From contig CM044326.1 in assembly GCA_024291935.2 (NCBI GenBank), positions 36,889,948-36,953,947 on the forward strand: a stretch of 64,000 nucleotides of DNA. Reading direction: 5' to 3'. The notes under the pieces are model-generated. The model saw only the letters and a program-made list of their open reading frames with translations, was not told the DNA's origin and made no database searches. The position numbers and the translations under genes are program-made. The stretch is from Okapia johnstoni (lineage: Eukaryota > Chordata > Mammalia > Artiodactyla > Giraffidae). Positions 52,796 to 62,930 of this stretch are shown piece after piece. Each line of letters opens with the position of its first letter. Position 1 is the stretch's first letter.

Positions 52796-53640
52796 TCTCA
52801 CTCAGCACAATGCATTTGAGATGCATCCATATTGTTTCTTGTATCAAAAATTCTTTTTTTTTTTGTATTATTTTCAAATAAGTATTCCATTGATTGGATG
52901 TCCCATTGAAAGATTTTAGGTAGCTTCTAATTTGGGGCTGCTGTCAATATTCACATATAGGTTGTGAAACTAAGGTTCTGTTGAGTAAATACATAAGGAG
53001 GGAATTACTGAGTCATATGGCAACCATACATGTAATTTTATAAGAAACTACTAAACTGTTTTTCGGAGTGAAGGTGCTATTTTGTATCCCCACCAGCAAG
53101 TGAAGGAACACAGCTGCTTTCCTTCCTGTCAACACTTGGTATTTAGTCTTACATTTTAGCCATTCCAAGAGGTCTGTGATTTGTATTTACCTAGTAACTT
53201 ATGACATTGAGCATCTTTTCATGTGTTTATTTGGCATCAGTGTGTCTTCTTTGATGATATTCTTTTGTCTGTTTTGTTATTGAGTTTTTTTCTTATTTTG
53301 AGTTGTGAGAGTTATTTATATGTTATGAATACAAGTTCTTTATCAGATATGTGATTTACAAATATTTTTTCCCAGTCCTTGGCTTATCTTGTGAGTTATT
53401 AACAGTATCTTTTGAAGAGCATAAATCTTTCTTTTCATTAAGCCCGATTGATCAGATTTCTGTTTTAAGATGGTACTTTCAGTGCTGTATCCAAGAAATC
53501 TTTACCTAAAGCAAGAAATCTTTACCTAACTTAAGGTCACAGAGATTTTCTCCTGTTTTCTTCTAGAACAAAATGTTTAGTCTTGAATTGTGAAAGGCTT
53601 TTCACATTTACTAATACTTTTGATTTCGTTTGCAATGCTC
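52796..53640 (-). mobile_element. L1M 3' region, antisense (~0.85 kb)
   Basis: Antisense L1M: 'catttgagatgcatccatat', 'agtattccattgattggatg', 'tgacattgagcatcttttca', 'caagttctttatcagatatg'. It carries a local 20-bp tandem duplication (caagaaatctttacctaa at 53492 and 53512). Confidence 0.85.
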
Positions 53641-54240
53641 CTGATCAACTTGCTTTGCCCTACTCTCTCTACCAGAAACTGTACCTAAAGTCCCACCTTA
53701 GCTTGAACAGAAAGGACACACCCTTAGTCTGATCTTTGCTTTAAGTCACTTTATCCAACTCAGAGGATTTCCTGAGCTTTTGCCCCTCCAACTTTCCATT
53801 TCTATTTGAGACTAGAAGCAGTGGCTTTTCCAACCTTGGAAGGCCCCAAATTTCTGGACTTTCTATTCCCTTTCTATTTTGCTTGCCAGTTGGTCAACTA
53901 TTAATATTTTTTGGTTATCTTTCTCTACAATATTTTCTCAGAAACTATTGTAAAGCTGTATCTGATATACAACATTTATATTTATACAGCTGTGTCCAGC
54001 TGTATCTGATATACACAAATTAATAAAGCTGTGTTTTCATTGTCTTTCTCTAGAGCTATAAATTCAGGAGGTACAGGTTCTTCCCTCCAAATTATCATAG
54101 GCAACAGTTTTAGAAAGTGCTTACCCCTGCATAACCTAGATGCCCATCTGTCCATTCATTCTAGTATATCTATTTCTTCACTTCCCACATCTTGATTGAT
54201 AAGCTGACATCATTCACTTTAGATCTTCAATGACCTTCTG
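53641..54240. other. Unassigned AT-rich sequence
   Basis: No named repeat. A repeated word 'cagctgtatctgatata'-like occurs twice (about 53956 and 53998), a short local duplication. Possibly continues an old L1 or LTR remnant. Confidence 0.4.
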
Positions 54241-54242
54241 TC

Positions 54243-54640
54243 TCCTGTTTCTGTATCAGTCAGGATAAGTAACATTAGCTGTTATAACAGAAAAGCTGGC
54301 ACTTCAGTGACTTATCATAATAAAAGTTTATTTTTTACTCACGTTAGCATCCACTGAGGATTAGTAGCTGTCCTTTAAGAGTTGACTCAGGAAGGTGGGC
54401 TCCTTCTATCATGCAGCTTCACTATTTCAGAGACCTTCACCTCCAGCAGAGAAAAAGAGACTAGAGAATGGAGGACCACTTTCCATTTTCTAAAAGTCCC
54501 TGTTATGTCAGCTCCCATTCCATTGGCCAGAATCTAGTCTTATGATCCTAACATAACTGTAAAGGATGCTGGGAAATGTAGTCTTTCTGTGAATCCAAGA
54601 AGAGGAAATGGGTGTTAGGATCTGGCTTCATGGACCCATT
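54243..54640 (+). mobile_element. Ancient mammalian repeat (second copy of the 47955 type)
   Basis: Begins 'ctgtatcagtcaggataagt' and includes 'aaaagtttattttttactca', then 'ccattggccagaatctagtc' and 'tgctgggaaatgtagtcttt'. It is the better-preserved member of the family seen at 47955. RepeatMasker class not assigned by me. Confidence 0.6.
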
Positions 54641-54889
54641 TCTTTGGCCAGGAACTGGGAGCCTTTCCTTGAGTCAGATCTCCCCTTGCTCTCCTAATGA
54701 TCATGTATTGAGTAAAATCTCAACATTTCATTTAATTCCACCCATCAGTGATCCCTTTAAACAAGCACTGATGAGAATCTCAGGGTGGTAGATATAATGC
54801 TGGCATGAGAGGTAGGGGGTAGGAGGGGGTTTCACTAATGTTTTTTCAGTGGCTGCTGTATTTCTAGCACTTGAACTGATTATCTCCCA

Positions 54890-55005
54890 CAGTGAGAGAG
54901 AGAACTGTTTTATCTCCTTTTTGCAGATGGGCCAGCTGTTTAGAAAGACCATCCTGCCCAAGGTCACAGGGCTAGTAACTGGATCAGCTGTGATTAAATC
55001 TCATA
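54890..55005 (-). mobile_element. MIR, antisense
   Basis: Antisense MIR core: 'ctttttgcagatgggccagc', 'cctgcccaaggtcacagggc'. Confidence 0.7.
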
Positions 55006-55049
55006 TTCATTTTAAATGGTTTGATCTTATAACCTGTATTAATACACAC

Positions 55050-55225
55050 TAGGTTATAGTCTGGTGGGAAAGATGGACACAAAATCAAATAATTGCAATC
55101 CAGGGAGAAAAGTAGACAAGGTGTCAGAATGCTTACCACTATACCTGGAGGTCAGGTAGGACTTGGGAAAACTTTCAGGGGGAAGGGCATTTGAGCTGGG
55201 GTTTCATGGGGGTAGTCAGTAGCTC
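55050..55225 (-). mobile_element. L2-like fragment, antisense
   Basis: Antisense L2-like words: 'gttatagtctggtgggaaag' and 'ctttcagggggaagggcatt'. It is directly beside the MIR. Confidence 0.55.
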
Positions 55226-55690
55226 ACCAGATGGAAAAAGAGGAAAAGTTTCTTGCTACATATATTTCCTTGTGGCTTTTGCTCTACGCCAGGCCCTACT
55301 GGGGAGGACCCCCCTCAAATTTCAGTTTTTAGAGTTTCTTCTTTTAATTTGTGATGCCTGTGGTGGGGGCTTCTGGGGGGAAGACCTAGAGGAAATCGCT
55401 GTTCTGTTGGCTGGGCTGTGTCCCCAGGAGGTGAAGATGTTCTGATAAGGAGCTGTGATCTTGGCCTTGCAGATTAGCCCTGCTGGAGATAAGGTCAGAG
55501 GAGTTGCAGAAGGAGCTTCCTGCTGGGGGCTGACTGACTGGCAGATCTGTAGCTGTGGTCTGGGCTGGCCCTGCGGAACCTGCTGATTCGGTCACCAAGG
55601 TGCTGAGGCTGCGCTTCTGGCTCCCTCCTGCAAGGAGGCTGCATCTCCGGTCACCTGGTCCATGCAGGAACCCTTTGAGATACTCGGGGA
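55226..55690. other. Unassigned sequence
   Basis: No gene or named repeat. An 84-codon frame (55191-55445, +) is not supported as coding. Confidence 0.4.
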
Positions 55691-55692
55691 GG

Positions 55693-55895
55693 AAACTGGG
55701 TTTCAGCCCCAGCTCTGTTATTAGTTAGCCCCAGGCTGTGGGAAGGTCATTCCACCTGTTTGGGCTTCCTTTCCCACATGTAAAATGGAGTTATCAATTC
55801 TTATTTCAAAGTACCCTTGGTAGGAGTCAGCAGTTAATGATCCTGATGTACATATATGGGTACTTGGTATAGAATAGATATTTAATAAAAGGTGG
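55693..55895 (+). mobile_element. MIR, sense, near full length
   Basis: Sense MIR: 'aactgggtttcagccccagc', 'gctgtgggaaggtcattcca', 'cctgtttgggcttcctttcc' and the 3' part 'tatagaatagatatttaata'. Confidence 0.75.
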
Positions 55896-55902
55896 GTTCT
55901 CT

Positions 55903-56205
55903 TTTTTGTTTGTTTAATTTATTTTTAATTGGAGTATAATTGGTTGTATTGGTTTCTGCTGTACAACGGGAATCAGCTCTGTATGTATACGTATGTTCCC
56001 TCCCCCTTGAGCTTCCCCCCCCGCCCCGCCCTATCCCACCCTTCTAGGTCATCACAGAGTGCAGAGCTGAGTTCTCTGGGCTCTACAGCAGGTTCCCGCT
56101 AGCTGTCTGTTTTATACGTGGCGGTGTATATATGGCAGTGCCACTCTCTCAATTCGTTCCATCCTCTCCTTCCCCCGCTGTGTCTACAAGTCCGGGTGGG
56201 TACTC
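55903..56205 (-). mobile_element. Ruminant L1 3' region, antisense
   Basis: Antisense artiodactyl L1: 'ttttaattggagtataattg', 'ggtttctgctgtacaacggg', 'gctctacagcaggttcccgc', 'tcttttccttcccccgctgt'-type words near 56170. It is clearly the same family as the L1 at 12095. Confidence 0.88.
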
Positions 56206-56339
56206 TTTTTATCAACTGTTATCCTAGCCTGATTGTGTCCTCTGGGTGTCCATTCCAGATCTTTCTTAAGCTCTGTCGTGATGCACCAGGCTCTAGGGAT
56301 ACAGCCATAACCAGTCCTGCCCCCTGGACCCTCTAGGCT

Positions 56340-56400
56340 TTTTATTATTCCTCCCTTTCGCCTTCCTTTCTTCTTCCTTCCCTTCCTTCTTTCCTTTTGA
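56340..56400 (+). repeat. Polypyrimidine tract
   Basis: CCTT/TTCC-rich tract (ttcctccctttcgccttcct and onward) nearly free of purines. Confidence 0.85.
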
Positions 56401-56422
56401 AGCTGATTCAAAAGTAACACTT

Positions 56423-56548
56423 AGGAGGGAGGTTCGGGAGGGAGGGGCCATGGGTATACCTATGGCTAATTCTTGTTGATGTTTGACAGAAAACTACAAA
56501 TTTTGTAAAGCAGTTATCCTTCAATTAAAAAATAAAGTGGCAAAAAAA
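56423..56548 (+). mobile_element. Ruminant L1 3' end
   Basis: Sense L1 tail: 'gagggaggttcgggagggag', 'ggtatacctatggctaattc', 'gttatccttcaattaaaaaa'. Confidence 0.88.
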
Positions 56549-56615
56549 AAAAGGTAGCACTTTCTGTCCCTGTTAGCAGGTTGTAAGCATTGCTGGGGAC
56601 CTTACTTGAACTTGG

Positions 56616-56820
56616 GCTTCCCTGGTGGCTCAGACAGTAAACAATCCGCCTGAAATGCAGGAGACCAGGGTTCTATCCCCGGGTTGGGAAGATCCTCTGG
56701 AGAAGGAAATGGCAAACTCATTCCAGTATCCTTGCCTGGAGAATTCTATGGACAGAGGAGCCTGGTGGGCTACAGTCCATGGGGTTTCAAAGAGCTGGAT
56801 GTGAGCAACACTTTCTTCCT
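56616..56820 (+). mobile_element. Bov-tA SINE
   Basis: Sense Bov-tA: 'gggcttccctggtggctcag', 'gagaccagggttctatcccc', and the body through 'agtccatggggtttcaaaga'. Ends with a shortened tail ('gagctggatgtgagcaacac'). Confidence 0.93.
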
Positions 56821-56929
56821 TTCTTATATGAACTCTGATATCCCACCTCCTCCGCGTTTGCTCTCTGGAGGGCTCTGAATGCCTCAAACGGCAAGGGGAG
56901 CTCTCCCCTCCGTTTCAGTTCCTCTGGCT

Positions 56930-57016
56930 CTGTTTTCATTTCCCTTTGTCTCTTTCTGTGTCTCTCTGTCTCTGTCCCCTCTCTCTCTGTTTCCCTCTGT
57001 CTCTCTCTCCATCCTT
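56930..57016 (+). repeat. (TCTCTGTC)-type pyrimidine-rich repeat
   Basis: A ~85-bp stretch of CTCT/CTGT repeats (gtctctctgtctctgtcccc). Length-variable simple repeat. Confidence 0.88.
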
Positions 57017-57124
57017 TGGGGGAGGACCCAGAGCTTGGGGAATGGGCTTTCTCTAAAGGGGAGAGAGAATGCATTGTATTCCTTTACTGTGTAGCAGCTC
57101 CAGGCCTAGCCCTAGGCCCCGCTG

Positions 57125-57425
57125 GAAACAATATTCCAATCTAGGCTAAAAACTTCAGAAATTAACAAGTGATGAAATAGCGCGTGGTTATTCGCATGGA
57201 TTGAGAGCGATCACACAAACTGCCAGAATATTAATTGGTGTGCCAGGTTCATACAAAGAAGGAAGAGAGGATGGGGGCTTGAAATGACGGGGACGGAACA
57301 GTAACACAGATGATTCCTAACAGGAAACATTAAACATGCAGACAGTGGCAACAAATCGGGTAAGTTCACAGCAGACTTCCTAGTAACATAAATTGGCTGT
57401 TAGCCCCTTTAGAGACTGCTGTGTG
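57125..57425. promoter_or_regulatory. Candidate conserved non-coding element
   Basis: Repeat-free block containing AATATTAATTGG (57227-57238), GAAATTAACAAGTGATG, GTTATTCGCATGG, CACACAAACTGCC, GAAACATTAAACATG and similar words. No open frame. Same style as the blocks at 10850, 38980 and 49040. Confidence 0.38.
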
Positions 57426-57721
57426 AAGCTGGTGTCTCGATTTGCAGCAAGTCGAAAATTTTAACCCTGTTAGAGAATGCCAGGGGGGAAGGGGTGCTGC
57501 GAACCATCCCCCACCCCCACCATCGGAGACATGGCCTTGTGAAATCCACAAGGCAGGCGAAGAAGGCTCTGCTACCTCCTTGGCTTCTCAGTTCAATTGT
57601 TCCTCCTATCTTTCCACACACATTACACGTACTTCCCTGCCATTGCAAGTACCACACATTTTAAGTGCTTATTTATTTGGAAGTGATGTCTGTCCTCCCA
57701 GTTAAGCTGTCGATGCTAATT

Positions 57722-57906
57722 TTTAAAAAACCTATTTATTTCTCTTTGCTGCTTTGTGCGGGTTTGCTCTAGTTGTGGCGAGCCGGGGCTGCTCTTCATT
57801 ATTGTGTGCGGGCTGCTCATCATGGTGGCTTCTCTTGCTGCGGAGCACAGGCTCTGGGCCCACGGGCGTCAGTAGTTGTGGCTGGCAGGCTCTGGAGCAT
57901 GGGCTT
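57722..57906 (-). mobile_element. CHR-2-like SINE, antisense, truncated
   Basis: Antisense cetartiodactyl SINE: 'gtttgctctagttgtggcga', 'ggcttctcttgctgcggagc', 'ggcgtcagtagttgtggctg'. It ends where the Bov-A2 begins, so its tRNA head was lost or displaced at that insertion. Confidence 0.85.
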
Positions 57907-58178
57907 GGAGAAGGAAATGGCAGCCCACTCCAGTATTCTTGCCTAGAGAATCCTGTGGGCAGAGAAGTCTGGTGGGCTGCCGTCCATAGGGTCGCACAGA
58001 GTCGGACACGACTGAAGCAACTTAGCATGCATGCATGCATTGGAGAAGGAAATGGCAACCCACTCTAGTATTCTTGCCTGGAGAATCCCAGGGACAGAGG
58101 AGCCTGGTGGGCTGCCGTCTATGGGGTTGCACAGAGTTGGACACAACTGAAGCGACTTAGCAGCAGCAGCAGCAGCAG
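57907..58178 (+). mobile_element. Bov-A2 SINE (dimer), sense
   Basis: Two Bov-A units in the same orientation (57907-58022 and 58041-58165) joined by an ATGC tandem linker (catgcatgcatgcat). The second ends in a (CAG)n tract at 58162-58178. This is the dimeric structure expected of Bov-A2. Confidence 0.94.
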
Positions 58179-58309
58179 GAAGTATATACTCCAACACTCC
58201 TTTTCTGGTGAAGCACTTTGGAAGTGATTTGGAATTGTTGCTCGGCTGACAGGCTTAGCCATTTAGGCACCTTTGATTTTAACCACGTTAAATGGGAAAT
58301 AATTTCCTC

Positions 58310-58498
58310 TTGTCATTCAGTCACTGATTGGTATCCAACTCTTTGCAACTCCGTGGACTGCAATATGCCAAGCTCCTCTGTCTTCCACTACCTCCAGGAG
58401 CTTGCTCAGATTCATGTCCATTGAGTCAGTGATGCTCTCTAACCATCTCATCCTTTTGCCTTCAATCTTTCCTGGCATCAGGGTCTTTTCCAATGACC
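58310..58498 (-). mobile_element. BovB LINE 3' end, antisense
   Basis: Antisense BovB 3' end (~185 bp), running 'tcattcagtcactgattggt' to 'gcatcagggtcttttccaat'. The segment between the 'gtccattgagtcagtgatgc' word and the 'ccttcaatctttcctggca' word lacks the usual extra bases. Confidence 0.92.
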
Positions 58499-58512
58499 TT
58501 TTTCCAGTTTCT

Positions 58513-58606
58513 TGTTGCTGCTGCTGCTAAGTCACTTCAGTCGTGTCCGACTCTGTGCAACCCCATAGACGGCAGCCCACCAGGCTCCCCCGTCCCTGGG
58601 AATTTC
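58513..58606 (-). mobile_element. Bov-A SINE fragment, antisense
   Basis: Antisense Bov-A beginning with GCT repeats (tgttgctgctgctgctaagt) and ending 'cccgtccctgggaatttcct'. It stops within the body. Confidence 0.9.
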
Positions 58607-58839
58607 CTGTTAGGCAGAGGCAATGGAGTATGGCTTAGCTTTGTCTATGGAATTCCTGGTTCCATTCAGCTGGTATTGCATTGGAACACTCTAGTGCCTT
58701 CCATATGGGACTGTTGTTTTTCACTAACACTAAATAGTCCCTGATACCTGTTCTTTTTCAGGTTTTCTGTCTGCTTTTCCTAGTTATTCTTTCTCAGACT
58801 GCAGCATAAATGCAAGAGACTGAAAAGAGATTTGAAAGA

Positions 58840-58975
58840 TTTGGTCATTAACTTACCCGGTGACCTTAGCGAAATCCTATCTCATCCTTGGGTTCTGGGT
58901 TCCTCACCTGTGAGTGACTTGGCCCAGATCATCATCTTGAAGTCCCTTCTAGCTCAGTGATGCTGTCATCCTTCT
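58840..58975 (+). mobile_element. MIR, sense
   Basis: Sense MIR: 'ggtcattaacttacccggtg', 'accttagcgaaatcctatct', 'cctcacctgtgagtgacttg'. Confidence 0.6.
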
Positions 58976-59125
58976 AGTTGGCCAGCATTGTTTTTTTCAG
59001 TGTTCCCCCCTCCCCAGCCCCCAAATCTACCGTAGGTTGGGAAAAAACCCAGATATACACCAGACATTGCCTTAGGTCTTATGCATGAACAAAAAAAGTA
59101 AATAAGCATGATTATTGCAACAGAG

Positions 59126-59326
59126 GCAATAATAATAATGCAGAAGGAGAATAACAATAAGGCAGGAGGAGAAGAGCAAGACAGCGGATGAGATGTTTGA
59201 GTGGCATCACTGACTCGATGGACATGAGTTTGAGCAAGCCCCGGGAGTTTGTGATGGACAGGGAAGCCTGGCATGCTGCAGTCCATGGGGTCACAAAGAG
59301 TCGGACACGACTGAGCAACTGAACTG
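59126..59326 (+). mobile_element. BovB LINE 3' end with perfect target-site duplication and 5' filler
   Basis: Short sense BovB (recognisable from about 59158) bounded by the perfect 12-bp repeat ATTGCAACAGAG at 59114-59125 and 59327-59338. Between the left duplication and the first BovB base lie about 32 bp of AATAATA-rich sequence that is not BovB, probably filler from the insertion event. Confidence 0.95.
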
Positions 59327-59382
59327 ATTGCAACAGAGCCTAAAGAAAATCTTGAAGGGAGAATTGGAGGCCCTCCCCACTG

Positions 59383-59581
59383 AGGCTTCCCTGATGGTTC
59401 AGATGGTAAAGAATCTGCCTGTAATGCAGGAGACTTGGGTTTGATTCCTGGGTCGGGAAGATCCCTTGGAGAAGGGAATGGCAACCCCTGCAGAAGACTT
59501 TCCTGGAGAAACCCGTGGCCAGAGGAGCCTGGTGGGCTACAGTCCATGGGGTTGCAAAGAGTCTGACATGACTGAGCAACT

Positions 59582-59583
<2 letters not shown>
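59383..59583 (+). mobile_element. Bov-tA SINE
   Basis: Sense Bov-tA: 'aggcttccctgatggttcag', 'gagacttgggtttgattcct', then the body to 'gactgagcaactaaac'. It ends directly in a long CA tract. Confidence 0.94.

Positions 59584-59621
<38 letters not shown>
59584..59621 (+). repeat. (CA)n microsatellite
   Basis: About 18 uninterrupted CA units directly after the SINE tail. A useful, probably polymorphic marker. The CA tract evidently grew from the SINE's 3' end. Confidence 0.95.
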
Positions 59622-59622
<1 letters not shown>

Positions 59623-60585
59623 GGACAAACATCTGAATATGTATGCCTGTATCTTTGTACCAGCTTTGTACACAGCTGTCTTATCTGTTGACAGGGCTGT
59701 AAGTCTGACCCTTACTGGAGGGAGGGGCACTGTTCTTTGTGAGCAGAGGGTGCCACAGTGCAAATGCTGGGTGTGAGCCTGGAGTTACCATTGTGTCTGA
59801 GTCCCAGGTTCTGAAGTAACTTCTAGAGCTGTTTGGGAGATGTTTGGAATATAAGTTCAGTTCCTCAAGGTGAAATGTCAGAGCTGACTGCCAGGATGCT
59901 TGACTGTGGTAAGGATCTCTTTTCAACTTGTGATGTAGAGTAACTGGCAGAAACACGGAGATATTCATTCATTAGGAATTTCCTACTGGTGTAAGACCCA
60001 GGTGAGTAATTCAGGTGAAAGGGCCAGAGTTGTGGGTCCAGAAAGCATAGATTCCTCATGACTTTTGACAGCTTTATTGAAGTATATAGTTGACAAGTGA
60101 TAAACCACACAGGTTTAAAAGTGTACAATTTGGTTAGTTTTGACATATGTATATGTCCACGTCACCACAATCTGTGTAGCAAACATCTCCATCACCTCCA
60201 AATATTTGTTTGTGCTCCTCTGTGACCCCTCCATCTTGCCCCTCCCCTCTGCACCTCTCCCTGCCCCCTCCTTGGCAACCACTGGTCTGCTTTCTGACCC
60301 TAGAGATTAGTTTGCATTTTCTAGAGTTTTATTTAAATGGAAGTGTACAATTTGTTTTCTTCCACACCTGGCTTCTTTCACTCAGCGTAATTACTTTGAG
60401 ATTCATCAGTGTGGTTACAAGTGGAAATAGGTTTTCCCCTTTTCATTGCCAAGTAATATTCCTTTGCATGACTGTACCATAATTTGTTTATCCCTTTCTC
60501 TGCTAATGGACATTTGGATTGTTTCCAGTTTTGAGTGAGTACAAATAAAGTTGCTGTGAGCAATCATGCCCAAGTTTCTGTACAG

Positions 60586-60618
60586 ATATATATATATATA
60601 TCTATGTATATGTGTGTT

Positions 60619-60649
<31 letters not shown>

Positions 60650-60651
60650 GT
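60586..60651 (+). repeat. (TA)n/(TATG)n microsatellite inside L1M
   Basis: Two TA-rich tracts with TG interruptions (atatatatatatctatgtat and tatatatatgtatatatata). It lies in the antisense L1M and is likely polymorphic. Confidence 0.92.
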
Positions 60652-62715
60652 TTTCCTTGGGTAAATGCATGGGAGTAGATTGGCTGTATCATATGAAAAG
60701 TGGCTATTTAACTTTTTAGAAACTGCCAGACTGTTTTACAAAGTGGGTTTTACCACTTTACATGCCCACCAGCAATGTATGAGGGTTCCAGTTGTTCCAC
60801 ATCCTCACCAACCGTTGGTATGGTCAGTCTTTTTAATTTTAGATATCCTAGGATGTGGGTAGCTCATTGTGCTTTTAACTTTCTGAATGTCTAATTATGT
60901 TGAGCATCTTTTCATATACTTACCTGTGATCCCCCACCCCCTTTTTGGAAAAATATTCAAATGTTTTGTCTATTTTAAAATTAGCTTTTCTATTATTGAG
61001 ATTTTACGGTTCTTTATACATTCTGGTGATGGTTCTTTATCAGGTATACTATTTACAGAAATTTTTTCACATTCTGTGTCTTGCCTTTTCAGTTTCTTAT
61101 CAGAGTCTTTTGAAGAACACATGTTCTTAATTTTGATTAGGTCAATTACCTTTTTCCCCCCTTAACAATTGTGTTTTTGGTGCTGTATCTAAGAAACCAT
61201 TGCCTAATTGAAGGTTACAAAGGTTTTATTCTAAGTTTTCTTCTGAATGTTTTATATTGGGTTTATCATTTGTTTTGAGTTAAATTTAAAATATGGTGAA
61301 TGGATTGAAGCTCATTTTTTGTTTCATATGATTCTTTCATTGTTCTAGCACTTCTTGTTGGAAAGACCAACTTTCCTCCACTGAATTGCCTTTACATCTT
61401 TGTTGAAAATCAATTTCAATTATGTGAGCTTATTTCTAGAATCTGACCTGTTTGCCTATGTTGATACCAATACCACACTGTCTTTATTATAGTAGCTTCA
61501 TAAATCTTCAAGTCAGAGAGTGTTAACCTTCCAGTTATAGTCTTCTTTTTAAAAGTTTTTTTTTTTTTTTTTCATTCTAGGTCCTTTTCATTTCCAAAAA
61601 AATTTTAGAGTGAATTTGTCAATTTCTATAAGAAAGCTTGCTGGGATTTTACTTGAGATTGTGTTGAAGCTGTAGATCAATTAGGGAAGAGCTTATAGCT
61701 TAACAAGAGTGAGTCTGGTTCATGATTATAATAAAAATCTTCTTTCAGTTAGATCTTAATTTTTCTCAGTAATATTTTGTAGTTTTCTGTGCTTGAGACT
61801 TATATATCTTTCTATATCTCCCAGTGCTTCTTATTTTTTAATACTATTGCAACTTTTCTTTTTCAATTCAATCTGATTGTTTCTAGTATAGAGAAAGAGA
61901 GTTGATTCTTTAATATCAGTCTTATGCAAAACAACTGTGTTATACTCACTTATTTGTTCTAGTCACTTTTTTTGTATATTACATAGAATTTCCTATGTAG
62001 ACTATCATGCCTGTGAATAAAAAACAATTTTACATTTTTTTTTTCATCTGGATTCCTTTTATTTCTTTTTCTTGTCTTATTGCAATGTTTAGAACTTCCA
62101 GTATAGTGCTGAATAGAAGTGGTGAGAATGAACTTCTGTGATTTCCTCCTGATCTTAAGGATGAAACAAGTCAGTCTTTCACCATTAAATATGATGCTAG
62201 CATATATTTTTGGAAGATTTCTCCTTATTAGATTGAGGCAGTTCCTTTCTATTCCCAGTTTGCTGAAAACTGGATGCTTAATGTAGCCTATGCTTTTTTA
62301 TATTCATTAAAATGATCATATGGTTTCTCACTTTTTGGCCTGTTAATATGATGAATTATTAATGTATGTTTGATTTTCAAAAATCTCGTATTCCCAGGTT
62401 GTGATGTTCTTTTTACATGTGTAAAATTTGTTTTAAAGAATTTTTCACTTATTTTCACTTATTTTCATGTGGGTCACTGTCTTCTTTAATATCTTAATTT
62501 TGTTTTTGTATCAGGGTTGTGCTGGCTTTATAGAATGCAGTGAGAAATGTTCCTTCTTTTATTTTCTGGAAGAATCTGATATCATCTCCTGAAATGTTTG
62601 AGTAGGATTTACCAAGGAAGCCATCTGGGCTGATCTTTATTTTTGAGAAAGTTTTTAACTAAAATTTAAATGTCTTTAACAATTAGAGTACTGTTTGGGT
62701 TATTTATTTCTTGCT

Positions 62716-62930
62716 TAAGTGCTGTTGCGTGCATGCTCAGCTGTGTCTGACTCTTTATGTGACCCCAAGAACTGCAGCTCACCAGGCTCCCCTGTCTATG
62801 GAATTGTCCAGGCAAGAATAATGCAGTGGGTTGCCCTTTCCTACTCCAGGAGATTTTCCAAACCCAGGGATCAAGCCTGTGTCTCCTGCTTTGGCAGGTG
62901 GGTTCTTTACCATTGAGCCACCTGGGAATG
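62716..62930 (-). mobile_element. Bov-tA/Bov-A2 SINE, antisense, inside L1M
   Basis: Antisense SINE: 'gcatgctcagctgtgtctga', 'gaactgcagctcaccaggct', then 'tttaccattgagccacctgg'. It splits the L1M into 60060-62715 and 62931-64000. No clean target duplication seen. Confidence 0.92.

Noticed and set aside
58966..59763. 265-codon open frame on the minus strand, the longest in the window
   Set aside because: It reads through a Bov-tA, a BovB tail and a (CA)n tract in antisense, so its length reflects repeats, not a gene.
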